Source: Phycobacter sedimenti
Lineage (GTDB): Bacteria > Pseudomonadota > Alphaproteobacteria > Rhodobacterales > Rhodobacteraceae
NCBI RefSeq assembly: GCF_038148855.1
Contig: NZ_JBBVGR010000005.1
Span: 248,001-312,000 of the forward strand
Length of the DNA stretch: 64,000 bases
Direction of reading: 5' to 3'
Shown: in pieces, positions 25,511 to 33,711 of the stretch
Layout of the letters: the number at the start of each line of letters is the position of its first letter
Position numbering within the stretch: position 1 is the first letter of the stretch
Made by a program: the position numbers and the translations under genes
Notes under the pieces: generated by a model
What the model was told of the DNA's origin: nothing
What the model saw: the letters and a program-made list of their open reading frames with translations, nothing else
The model's database searches: none

Positions 25511-25972
25511 ATGAAGGAAAATTTAGATCATATAGACACCCGCTTGTTGCGCGCCTTGCAGATGGATGGCGCCCTGTCGCAACGCGATCTTGCAGAAAAG
25601 GTGGGTCTGTCGCAGAACGCCTGCTGGCGGAGGCTGAAAGCCCTGAATGAAAAGGGCGTGCTGCAAGGCTCAACCGCGCGAATCGACCGCGCAAAACTGG
25701 GCCTTGATCTGGTGGTTTTCGTGATGCTGCGTACGCGCCATCATTCGGCCGACTGGCTGAACCGGTTTCGCGCCCATGTTCTGACGATACCAGAAGTCGT
25801 GGATTTCCACCGGATCGGCGGGGACTATGACTACCAGCTCAAGGTGGTCACCGAAAACATGGCGAGCTATGACACTGTGTACCAGCGCCTGATTTCAGGG
25901 GTCGAGCTGGACAGCGTAACGTCCTATTTCGCGATGGAGGCGATCGCCGAAGGCCGCCCCCTGCCGCTTTGA
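25511..25972 (+). CDS. Lrp/AsnC-family transcriptional regulator
   Basis: The roughly 153-residue protein begins with an HTH (IDTRLLRALQMDGALSQRDLAEKVGLSQNACWRRLKAL), then the linker, then a RAM/Lrp effector domain with VVDFHRIGGDYDYQLKVV and a final SYFAMEAIAE. Start is the ATG at 25511; a GTG at 25493 would add six residues. It is divergent from the class V aminotransferase gene and probably senses an amino acid related to that enzyme. Confidence 0.92.
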   Translation: MKENLDHIDTRLLRALQMDGALSQRDLAEKVGLSQNACWRRLKALNEKGVLQGSTARIDRAKLGLDLVVFVMLRTRHHSADWLNRFRAHVLTIPEVVDFHRIGGDYDYQLKVVTENMASYDTVYQRLISGVELDSVTSYFAMEAIAEGRPLPL

Positions 25973-25998
25973 CGTCCTGCCCGAAGGGCAAATGGCAG

Positions 25999-26571
25999 TT
26001 AGTGCCCAAAAGCCGAGTCAGGCATCCATTTCACGCGCTTGCCCTCTGGCCCCATGCGCATATGCAGGCAGGCAGTGCCCAGACGCTGGAAATACAGCGT
26101 ATCAAGCTTGTACCAGCCCGCCTGCGGGACCTCCACCTCGGTCATGACTGTGGTGTCGCAGGGCTGTCGGCCGTTAAACTCCCCAACGATCTGCCCGCCG
26201 ATGTTGGCCAGCAAACCATCGTTGGTGAGAAAATCGATGTTATACACACCGGGTTTGTCGAAACGCACATACCCGGTGATCCGCGCCGCCACATGTTGCG
26301 CCCGTTTAGAGGTCAGCGTCAGATCGCCCTCGTTGGTATCCCGGTAATCCAGCCCCTTCAGCGGAGGTCCTGCCTCTGAGCTGATCTTGAGCGCAGCCCG
26401 AGCCTGGCTCAAGTCTTTCACGTCCTCAGGATAGGCATACCGCACGGCCAATCCAGGCCGCAGGCTCCCCGGTTGAGGATTGGCAGGTTGCAGCTTGAGC
26501 GGAGCCGCGGACAGGGCGCTTGCCAGTCCGATTGCGGCAAGCCCAGGAAAAGCACCCAGTATGGCTTTCAT
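25999..26571 (-). CDS. Secreted PA14-like domain protein
   Basis: GGAGA lies 6 bp before the ATG at 26571, giving 190 residues with a signal peptide (ILGAFPGLAAIGLASALSAA). The mature part resembles a PA14 domain: YVRFDKPGVYNIDFLTNDGLLANIGGQIVG and VPQAGWYKLDTLYFQRLGTACLHMRM. PA14 modules bind carbohydrates or appear in toxins and adhesins. It is a single domain with no enzyme attached. It stands alone, convergent with the Lrp-type gene. The PA14 assignment is by pattern and not certain. Confidence 0.68.
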   Translation of the reverse strand: MKAILGAFPGLAAIGLASALSAAPLKLQPANPQPGSLRPGLAVRYAYPEDVKDLSQARAALKISSEAGPPLKGLDYRDTNEGDLTLTSKRAQHVAARITGYVRFDKPGVYNIDFLTNDGLLANIGGQIVGEFNGRQPCDTTVMTEVEVPQAGWYKLDTLYFQRLGTACLHMRMGPEGKRVKWMPDSAFGH

Positions 26572-26735
26572 GGCAATTCTCCATATCGATACCTCGGACA
26601 ATCAAGGCAACGTGAGATTAGCCTAAACCCGACAGACCACCGGAGCCAAATGGAAATCCGGCCAACGGCGCGATTTTGCCACGGCAGGCATCGTCTTTTC
26701 GCCAGCCTTGCCAGCGACGCATCGCTACCACCATG

Positions 26736-26764
26736 AAAAAGGGGCCGCCCCAAAAGGCAGCCCC
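26736..26764 (-). terminator. Terminator of rpsD
   Basis: On the minus strand GGGGCTGCC (26764-26756) pairs with GGCGGCCCC (26749-26741) with one G-T wobble over a 6 nt loop, followed by five T. It lies about 28 bp after the rpsD stop. Confidence 0.88.
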
Positions 26765-26792
26765 ATAACATATCCCAAGAATGGGAAATCGT

Positions 26793-27413
26793 TTAGTTCT
26801 TGGCGTAGAATTCGACGACCAGGTTCGGCTCCATCACGACCGGGTAAGGCACATCGCCCAGACCCGGGGTGCGCACGAAGGTTGCGGTCATCTTGGAGTG
26901 GTCGGCTTCGATGTAGTCAGGCACATCGCGCTCGGCCAGCTGGGTGGCTTCCAGAAGGACAACCATCTGCTTGGACTTGTCGCGGACCTCGATCACGTCA
27001 CCTTCCTTCACGCGGTAGGAGGGGATGTTGACGCGCTTGCCATTGACCAGAACGTGACCGTGGTTCACGAACTGACGGGCCGCAAAAACGGTGGGAACGA
27101 ACTTGGCGCGGTAAACAACCGCGTCCAGACGGCGCTCCAGCAGACCGATCAGGTTTTCACCGGTATCGCCTTTGACACGCTCGGCTTCACCGTAGATGCG
27201 GCGGAATTGTTTCTCGGTCAGATCGCCGTAATAGCCTTTCAGCTTCTGCTTGGCGCGCAGCTGGATACCGAAGTCGGACAGTTTGCCCTTGCGGCGCTGA
27301 CCGTGCTGGCCGGGGCCATATTCGCGACGGTTGACCGGGGACTTCGGACGACCCCAGATGTTTTCGCCCATGCGGCGGTCGATCTTGTACTTGGCAGACG
27401 TGCGTTTGGTCAC
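26793..27413 (-). CDS. rpsD: 30S ribosomal protein S4
   Basis: The 206-residue primary rRNA-binding protein of the small subunit is unmistakable: KYKIDRRMGENIWGRPKSP at the N-terminus, PGQHGQRRKGKLSDFG, and the S4 domain FAARQFVNHGHVLVNGKRVNIPSY. It is a stand-alone gene outside the ribosomal protein operons, with its own terminator. The upstream 273 bp contains a palindromic segment noted separately. Confidence 0.98.
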   Translation of the reverse strand: MTKRTSAKYKIDRRMGENIWGRPKSPVNRREYGPGQHGQRRKGKLSDFGIQLRAKQKLKGYYGDLTEKQFRRIYGEAERVKGDTGENLIGLLERRLDAVVYRAKFVPTVFAARQFVNHGHVLVNGKRVNIPSYRVKEGDVIEVRDKSKQMVVLLEATQLAERDVPDYIEADHSKMTATFVRTPGLGDVPYPVVMEPNLVVEFYAKN

Positions 27414-27447
27414 GGCTGATCTCCTTCTTTAAGGGCGTTGCAGCTTG

Positions 27448-27474
27448 CCCGAAAACCGGTTCCCACTTTGCGGG
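27448..27474. repeat. Possible dispersed palindromic intergenic repeat
   Basis: A segment with CCCG at one end and CGGG at the other contains AAAACCGGTTCCCACTTT. I recall near-identical strings as dispersed intergenic elements in many alphaproteobacterial genomes. Only one copy is in this window, so repetition cannot be shown here. Confidence 0.3.
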
Positions 27475-27686
27475 CTGCAATCGCGTCTGCAATTGCCGCA
27501 TCGAAGCGGTCGACCTGTCCCAGATGAACTGCAACATATGAAGGGCGTTGTCCTCTTGGTTTGGTCCGAATGCACCTCTCCATGACAGGCATCCCCTTGC
27601 GGGGGCCACCAACACCAATGAAGCCGCGCTTATATAGGGCTGCACGCCCGAGTCAATAGCCCTTCCGCCTGAGTTTCGGCCCCTTG

Positions 27687-28742
27687 CTAGGCCGCCTCGT
27701 GCCGCAGGATTGCCGCTTCGGACGTCGTCAGGTTCCGGCGGGCAAAACCCCCATAGCTGAGCGGATCCTGCTCCACCGTCGGCAACAGATCCAGCAAACG
27801 CCGCCGGTCGCCGTCAGACAGGGCAGAAAGCGCGGCATTGGCGGGATGAAAGCTCTCACTTTCAACGCCGTTCGCCCAAAGCACCTGATGATCCTCCAAC
27901 AGGAGGTGAATGTAGGTTACCTCGCGCAGATGCGTGTCCGTAACGATGGTGCTGCCGTTGGTCAGATCCTTTGCCGCCACCAGAACCTCGGACGTGTTGA
28001 ACAGCGCCTTCACATGGCGTCCACGCAGCAGCAAACGGTGCTCGGGCGACACCACAAGATCGGCGCCGGGGCGATCAGACGCCAGTGCGCCGGTCCGCAG
28101 GCGAACGGGCCGCAGGTGCGGATAGACAAATAGTCGAGCCCCGCTCATCCGACGAGCGCCGATCCATTGGATCTGTTGTACGCCGTTGTCCCGGGTCTGG
28201 ACCCGGTCGCCCTCACGCAGGGTCTCAACCGGGCAAGGCCCACACGGGGTGTCGATCAGGGTGCCTGGCGTGAAACAGATCACGCCGCTCTCGGGCGTCG
28301 AAGCCTCTTTCTGCGCCGAACCTTTTGACCGCAGCCCCAGGACCCAAAGTTCCCGATCCCGTGGAGGCAGTTCATCCACGAACATCAGAAGCGGCGCCTT
28401 TCCAGGCGCGACGTCGATCAACGTCGCGGTATATCGGTCGATCCCATTGGTGAGGGTGAAACTCTTGTCGGCCAACTCAACCGATGACGGTTCTGGGGAT
28501 GGTGCACCCGCCGCAGCGCCAACCAGCTTGCGCACGGATCGTGCCGCCCGCTGGCGCAGGTTCTCTGCATCCTTTGCCATCTCAAGGCGCAACACCTCTG
28601 TCGGGCCATCCACGCGCTGGGCTTCACCCCACCAGGACCAAGCCGACCCCACGCGCATGTCTGCCCAGGACGCGGCCTTCTGACCGTCTAGTTCCGTTTG
28701 CGACCAAGAAATGACAAACGTGCCGGTAAAGCCCGTTTTCAT
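27687..28742 (-). CDS. Hint (Hedgehog/intein) domain protein
   Basis: This 351-residue protein has a variable N-terminal half (about 1-150) and a Hint domain from about residue 150. GVICFTPGTLIDTPCGPCPVETLREGDRV gives the nucleophile Cys at the splice-like site, then VVSPEHRLLLRG is the block with the catalytic His region, and LREVTYIHLLLEDHQVLWANGV follows. Hint proteins of this type are common and multi-copy in roseobacters and may autoprocess; some have RTX-like partners. No signal peptide is visible. Function unknown. It stands alone between rpsD and the transporter operon. Confidence 0.85.
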   Translation of the reverse strand: MKTGFTGTFVISWSQTELDGQKAASWADMRVGSAWSWWGEAQRVDGPTEVLRLEMAKDAENLRQRAARSVRKLVGAAAGAPSPEPSSVELADKSFTLTNGIDRYTATLIDVAPGKAPLLMFVDELPPRDRELWVLGLRSKGSAQKEASTPESGVICFTPGTLIDTPCGPCPVETLREGDRVQTRDNGVQQIQWIGARRMSGARLFVYPHLRPVRLRTGALASDRPGADLVVSPEHRLLLRGRHVKALFNTSEVLVAAKDLTNGSTIVTDTHLREVTYIHLLLEDHQVLWANGVESESFHPANAALSALSDGDRRRLLDLLPTVEQDPLSYGGFARRNLTTSEAAILRHEAA

Positions 28743-28918
28743 TGCTCTTTGTCTGCCTCGATTTTTGTTATTGAGCGCAGACTAGCAAGCCGTGCAGCAA
28801 CCCCAAAGCGGAAAACCCCGGCGCCGGAAAAAGCAGGCTGATCCAGGCGCAGAGGGGCAACACGACCGCTTGGGTTGAGTGGTGAGCAGCCCCCGGCACA
28901 GGGGCCGCCCAGAAGATA

Positions 28919-30367
28919 TCAGATCGGATAGTGGATGCCACCGCTCTGAGTGGTCATCCAGCGCAGGTCGGTGAACTCTGTAATGCCCCACTGGCCGCCA
29001 AACCGCCCGTAACCCGAGTCCTTGACCCCGCCAAAGGGCATTTGCGCCTCGTCATGCACGGTTGGCCCGTTCACGTGACAGATCCCGCTTTCGATGCGGC
29101 TGGCTATCTGCATCGCACGCGCCTGATCGCGGCCAAAGACGGCGGCCGACAGGCCCATGTCGCTTTCATTGGCCACGCGCACCGCCTCATCCGCATCACT
29201 GACGCGAATGATGGATGTCACCGGACCAAAGCTTTCTTCGGAATAAAGCCGCATCTGCGGTGTCACGCCATCAAGGGCTGCCGCATTCAGGATGGTGCCC
29301 GAACCGCCGCCTCCAATCAGGCGCGCGCCCTTCTGGACGGCATCCTCGATCAGCTCCCGAATGCGGTCAGCAGCGGCGGCATTTACGACAGAGCCAAGTG
29401 GCGCCTTGCCCTCCGCCGGGTCCCCAGCGGTGAGGGTTTCGACCTTGCGCGCGAAGGCTTCGACAAAGGCATCCGCAATCTCGTCAACAACGATGATACG
29501 CTCGGTGGACATACAGATCTGGCCCTGGTTCATGTAGGCGCCAAAAGCGGCGGCGGCGACGGCAGCGTCGATATCGGCATCCTCCAGCACGATGAAGGGG
29601 GCCTTTCCGCCCAGCTCCAGCAGCGAAGGCTTCAGGTGGCGGGCCGAGATTTCCCCGATCAGACGGCCCACACGAGTCGATCCCGTGAAGTTCACGCGGC
29701 GCACCGCCGGGTGGGCGATCAGCGCCTCCACCAGTTCGGGTGCATCCTCTGGCGCGTTGGAGATCGCGTTGACGACGCCCTTGGGCAGGCCTGCCTCGGC
29801 CACAGCCTCAAGGATCAGCGCATGGGTGCGCGGGCAGAGTTCGCTCGTCTTCATCACAACCGTGTTGCCACAGGCCAGGGGGGTTGCGATGGAGCGCACG
29901 CCCAGGATCACCGGCGCATTCCAGGGCGCCATCGCCAGCACCACGCCCGCAGGCTGGCGCACCGCATAGGCCGTGCTGCCGGGGCGGTTCGAGGGGATGA
30001 TCTCGCCCTTGATCTGGGTGGTCAGGCCTGCCGCCTCCACCAGCATTTCCGAGGCCAGCATGATGTTGAACCGCGCCCAGGCCTCGGTCGCGCCGATCTC
30101 GGCCTTCATGGCCTCGACGATGGCATCACCGCGCGCCTTGAGCGCCTCGGCCGCGTCCAGCAGCATCCGGCGGCGCACCCCCGGCGCCATGGCCGACCAT
30201 TCCGGGAAGGCCGCTGCCGCCGCATCTGCCGCACGTTTTGCATCATCGATGCTGGCCGCTGCTGCGCTGGTGGCCAGGTCGCCGGTCACCGGGTTGTGGC
30301 GTTCGAATTGACGTCCGTTCTCAGCATCCACATGCGCGCCATTGATGAACAGTTTAAGGCTATCCAT
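28919..30367 (-). CDS. NAD(P)-dependent aldehyde dehydrogenase (aromatic-aldehyde type)
   Basis: The 482-residue enzyme has the full ALDH set: catalytic Cys in NQGQICMSTERI, Glu in LLELGGKAPFIV, cofactor loop FTGSTRVGRLIG and APWNAPVILGVR. The overall pattern (MNQGQICMSTER, MPFGGVKDSGYGRFGG) resembles salicylaldehyde or vanillin dehydrogenases more than betaine-aldehyde types. It lies 17 bp after livF, so it is the last gene of the importer operon and probably oxidises an imported aldehyde or a metabolite of the imported compound. The exact substrate is inferred only loosely. Confidence 0.88.
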   Translation of the reverse strand: MDSLKLFINGAHVDAENGRQFERHNPVTGDLATSAAAASIDDAKRAADAAAAAFPEWSAMAPGVRRRMLLDAAEALKARGDAIVEAMKAEIGATEAWARFNIMLASEMLVEAAGLTTQIKGEIIPSNRPGSTAYAVRQPAGVVLAMAPWNAPVILGVRSIATPLACGNTVVMKTSELCPRTHALILEAVAEAGLPKGVVNAISNAPEDAPELVEALIAHPAVRRVNFTGSTRVGRLIGEISARHLKPSLLELGGKAPFIVLEDADIDAAVAAAAFGAYMNQGQICMSTERIIVVDEIADAFVEAFARKVETLTAGDPAEGKAPLGSVVNAAAADRIRELIEDAVQKGARLIGGGGSGTILNAAALDGVTPQMRLYSEESFGPVTSIIRVSDADEAVRVANESDMGLSAAVFGRDQARAMQIASRIESGICHVNGPTVHDEAQMPFGGVKDSGYGRFGGQWGITEFTDLRWMTTQSGGIHYPI

Positions 30368-30384
30368 TTCACTCTCTCCGTCTG

Positions 30385-31119
30385 TCAGGATATTTCGTTT
30401 TTCAGCGATTCACTGGTGCCGCCCAGAAAGGCGCGCTGCACCGCAGGATCGCTCTGCAAGTCGTCACTGGTGCCCTGCCCGACGACGCGGCCCGCCTCCA
30501 AGAGGTAGCCCCGGTCGGCCAGTGCGAGGCTCGCCCGCACGTTCTGCTCCACGATCACCAGCGTAAGGCCGGTGCTGCGGATACGTTTAAGGGCGGCGAA
30601 GACCTCTTTCACCACGATGGGCGCAAGGCCAAGGCTGGGTTCATCCAGAAGCAGGATGTCGGGATTCGACATCAGGGCGCGGGCGATGGCGACCATCTGC
30701 TGCTCGCCACCCGACATGGTGCCCGCCAGCTGGCGGCGCCGCTCGGCGAGCCTGGGGAACAGCTCGAACACCTCTGCCTGCCGCCCCGCGACCCCGTCAC
30801 GAGCCCGTTCGGGATAAGTGCCCAGCGCCAGGTTCTCGGCCACGGACATGCGCGGGAAGATCCCACGCCCCTCGGGCACAAGGGCAATGCCACGCCCGAC
30901 CCTTTCGTGGGCGGCAACCGTCGCCAGATCTGTGCCCTCGTGGCTGATCCGGCCCGAACGCGGCGCCACCACGCCACCGGCCGTCTTCAGAAGGCTGGAT
31001 TTTCCGGCCCCGTTGGCCCCCAGGATCACCACGCATTCGCCCGGCTCCACCCGCATCGATACCGCGTCCAGAGCGACATGCTTGCCATAGGCAACGGTGA
31101 GGTTGTCGATCTCAAGCAT
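30385..31119 (-). CDS. livF: Branched-chain-type ABC importer ATPase LivF
   Basis: The product of about 244 residues has Walker A GANGAGKSS, the ABC signature MSGGEQQMVAIARAL, Walker B ILLLDEPSLGLAP and the LivF-specific RGYLLEAGRVVGQGT tail. Start at 31119 (LEIDNLTVAYGK) overlaps livG by 8 bp and has GGAGAA upstream. It is one of two ATPases in a hydrophobic amino acid (HAAT) family importer. Confidence 0.95.
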   Translation of the reverse strand: MLEIDNLTVAYGKHVALDAVSMRVEPGECVVILGANGAGKSSLLKTAGGVVAPRSGRISHEGTDLATVAAHERVGRGIALVPEGRGIFPRMSVAENLALGTYPERARDGVAGRQAEVFELFPRLAERRRQLAGTMSGGEQQMVAIARALMSNPDILLLDEPSLGLAPIVVKEVFAALKRIRSTGLTLVIVEQNVRASLALADRGYLLEAGRVVGQGTSDDLQSDPAVQRAFLGGTSESLKNEIS

Positions 31120-31840
31120 CTTCTTCTCCCAAGTAAGCGGCCACCACATGGGGATCATCCAGCACATCTGCCGTCGGCCCGTCCGCGATCAGCTTCCCTG
31201 AGTTCATCACTGCGCAGCGCGGGCACAGGGCACGCACCGCATCCATGATGTGTTCCACCATGATGATGGTGATACCGGTTTCCTCCAGCCTGCGAATAAG
31301 GGCGATCCCCTCGTGCAATTCCGTCGGGTTCAGCCCCGCCAGCCATTCATCCAAGAGCAGGATGCGCGGCTCGGCCGCCAGGGCGCGGGCCAGCTCGAGG
31401 CGTTTCTGGTCGATATAGGTGAGGTCAGCAGCAGCACCCGACGCGCGATCCTCAAGCCCGACCATGGAGAGGCAGTCGCGCACCCGCGCGGCAAGCGCGC
31501 TGCCCCAGAGCCGTTGTGCCCCGAAAGCCGCCGGGACCATCACGTTTTCCTCGAGCGTCAGCGAGGGCAGGATGCGCACCAGTTGGAACGTGCGCGCGAC
31601 CCCAGCACCTGCGATCACATCGGGACGCGCTCCTGACAATGGCCTTCCGGACACTGCAAACTGCCCCGCAGAGGGGCGCAATGCGCCAGACAACAGGTTC
31701 AGCAGCGTCGTCTTGCCGGACCCGTTCGGCCCCAGAAGGCCCAGAACCTCTCCCTTGCGCACCTCAAGCGAGACATCATTCACCGCCGTGAGGCCGCCAA
31801 ACCGTTTGGTCAGCCCTTCGGTTTTCAGAAGAACACTCAT
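31112..31840 (-). CDS. livG: Branched-chain-type ABC importer ATPase LivG
   Basis: The 242-residue ATPase has Walker A GPNGSGKTTLLNLLSG, Walker B ILLLDEWLAGLNP (with W in place of the usual P after DE) and the LivG tail IIMVEHIMDAVRALCPRCAVM. The ABC signature is replaced by ADLTYIDQKRLELARAL, a degenerate form usual for LivG-like subunits that pair with a LivF. It overlaps livM by 4 bp. Confidence 0.94.
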   Translation of the reverse strand: MSVLLKTEGLTKRFGGLTAVNDVSLEVRKGEVLGLLGPNGSGKTTLLNLLSGALRPSAGQFAVSGRPLSGARPDVIAGAGVARTFQLVRILPSLTLEENVMVPAAFGAQRLWGSALAARVRDCLSMVGLEDRASGAAADLTYIDQKRLELARALAAEPRILLLDEWLAGLNPTELHEGIALIRRLEETGITIIMVEHIMDAVRALCPRCAVMNSGKLIADGPTADVLDDPHVVAAYLGEEDA

Positions 31841-32763
31841 CGGGCCGCCTCCCCTTTTGCATCACCCCTTGCCTTGCTGCGCAGTTTCTCAGCGGCAGCC
31901 AGCAGGCCGTCCGGCAGCGCATAGACCACCGCGAGGAACATCAGCCCCAGAAGGATCGAAAAGTGATCGGGAAAGCGTGCTGACAGCCATTCGAACAGCA
32001 GGAACAGCGGCACCGCGCCGAAGGCCGGCCCCCACAGCCTGCCCGCCCCGCCCAGAAGGGCCATGATCACGGTCAGGAAGCTGACGGTCGGGTTAAAGAC
32101 GATCGAAGGTTCCACATAGACCCAGCGCGGCGCCTGGATTGCGCCAACAAGGGTGATGATGGTGGCCGAGGCCACAAAGAGCACCAGCTTGGTGCGCGCC
32201 AGGTTGATCCCGCTATGGGCCGCAACCGTCTCATCGTCACCGATGACGCGCAGTGCCAGACCAAGGCGGCTTTGCCGGATCCAGGCCGCCATCGCCAGCG
32301 TCAACGCGCCCAGCGCCAATAGCTGCCAGTAGATATGCTTGGCCTCCAGATCGAGGAAGATATAGCGGCCCAGTGTGCCGGTGATATTGACCTCGAACCA
32401 GGTGATGAGCTGGCGCACCAGTTCGGCCAGGCCAAAGGTGAAGATCACAAAATAGATGCCCGCAAGGCGCAGGGTAGACAGGCCCACCAGCAACGCCATG
32501 GTGGCCCCGATCCCGGCGGCGGCCAGCAGCACCAGCGGATAGGGCAGCGCCTCGTTGAGAACGGCAACCGTATAGGCACCCACCCCGAAAAAGGCGACCG
32601 TGGCCAGCGAGACATAGCGTGTCGGACCCGAGAACATCGCCCAGGCGGTCGCCAGCGTTACATAGCCTGCAAGGCCAACAAGAAGGCCGATGCCATAGCT
32701 GTCGAGAAATGAGGGAAGAACAGCGAGGCAGGCAAGCGCTGCAACAGAGACAATAATCCGCAT
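31837..32763 (-). CDS. livM: Branched-chain-type ABC importer permease LivM
   Basis: This 308-residue inner-membrane permease has about nine hydrophobic segments, the family start SYGIGLLVGLAGYVTLATAWAMF, and the EAA-like cytoplasmic loop GLALRVIGDDETVAAHSGINLAR that contacts the ATPases. It lies 3 bp after livH. Confidence 0.93.
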   Translation of the reverse strand: MRIIVSVAALACLAVLPSFLDSYGIGLLVGLAGYVTLATAWAMFSGPTRYVSLATVAFFGVGAYTVAVLNEALPYPLVLLAAAGIGATMALLVGLSTLRLAGIYFVIFTFGLAELVRQLITWFEVNITGTLGRYIFLDLEAKHIYWQLLALGALTLAMAAWIRQSRLGLALRVIGDDETVAAHSGINLARTKLVLFVASATIITLVGAIQAPRWVYVEPSIVFNPTVSFLTVIMALLGGAGRLWGPAFGAVPLFLLFEWLSARFPDHFSILLGLMFLAVVYALPDGLLAAAEKLRSKARGDAKGEAAR

Positions 32764-32766
32764 GAC

Positions 32767-33639
32767 TCAGCCCCCCGCCTTGCCAAAGAGGCCGTTGGGA
32801 CGCCACAGAAGCACAACGAGAAACAGCGTATAGGTGGCCGCAAGCGTCAGCCCTGGATCGATGAAGGCCGCAACAAAGGTCTCGGCCAGCCCCAGGAACA
32901 GCCCCGCAATGAGCGCGCCCAGAATATTGCCGACCCCGCCCATAATCACCACGATCAGCGCCTTCATGGTGAAGACCACACCATCGGTGGCCGAGAAGGT
33001 CTGGTACATGGAGATCAGCGCGCCACCGGCTGCGGCCAGGGCTCCGCCCAGGGCAAAGGCCTGCCGCCCCATGCGGTCCACGTCGATACCCACCAGATAG
33101 GCCGAGTCCGGCGACAGTGCCACGGCGCGCATCGCGGTGCCCCAGCGGGTACGGATCAAAAGGGTGAACAGGCCAACACCGATCACCACCGACAAAACAA
33201 AGGCGATCAGGCGGTTGGCGGCGATGGTCACCCCCAGCATCTCGACCCCGGTATTGAGATAGGAATAGGAGGTAAAATCACTGCCAAAGGTCACCAGCAT
33301 CACGCCCTGAAGCACGAACAAGAGGCCAAAGGTTGCAAGGATGGTATCGACCTCCAGCCGCCCGCCCCCGTCCGCACGTTTCACCAGAGGGCGCATCATC
33401 ACCCGGTAGATCAGCCAGGAAAACCCGTATCCGAGAGGCGCCACCACCAGAAGCCCCCAAAGCGGGCCAACACCCCAGCCGGTGAACATCAGCGTCACCG
33501 CAAAACAGGCCAGCAGCATGAATTCGCCATACGCCAGGTTCATGATCCTCGATATGCCGTATTGCAGCGACAGGCCAAGCGCCAGGAGCGCATAGGTCCC
33601 GCCCAGCACCAGGCCGAGGAGAAGGGTTGAGATCAACAT
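32767..33639 (-). CDS. livH: Branched-chain-type ABC importer permease LivH
   Basis: The 290-residue permease starts LISTLLLGLVLGGTYALLALGLSLQYG, a typical LivH opening, and has the loop RWGTAMRAVALSPDSAYLVGID (EAA-like) and GGVGNILGALIAGLFLGLAE. It follows the binding-protein gene after a 72 bp gap containing a strong hairpin. Confidence 0.93.
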   Translation of the reverse strand: MLISTLLLGLVLGGTYALLALGLSLQYGISRIMNLAYGEFMLLACFAVTLMFTGWGVGPLWGLLVVAPLGYGFSWLIYRVMMRPLVKRADGGGRLEVDTILATFGLLFVLQGVMLVTFGSDFTSYSYLNTGVEMLGVTIAANRLIAFVLSVVIGVGLFTLLIRTRWGTAMRAVALSPDSAYLVGIDVDRMGRQAFALGGALAAAGGALISMYQTFSATDGVVFTMKALIVVIMGGVGNILGALIAGLFLGLAETFVAAFIDPGLTLAATYTLFLVVLLWRPNGLFGKAGG

Positions 33640-33663
33640 ATTGTGTCCTTGAAGTCTTGTGTG

Positions 33664-33689
33664 CTGCGGCCCGCCTCATCGGGCCGCAG
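33664..33689 (-). other. Intercistronic hairpin between binding protein and permease genes
   Basis: CTGCGGCCCG (33664-33673) pairs perfectly over 10 bp with CGGGCCGCAG (33680-33689) around a 6 nt loop. No T-run follows on the minus strand. Hairpins in this position commonly protect the binding-protein mRNA and reduce read-through into the permeases, adjusting stoichiometry; that role is inferred. Confidence 0.7.
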
Positions 33690-33711
33690 GCGCAGGGTTA
33701 CGCGCGGGCGT

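Noticed and set aside
28931..30508. 525-residue plus-strand frame opposite the aldehyde dehydrogenase
   Set aside because: Shadow frame; every ALDH motif is on the minus strand.
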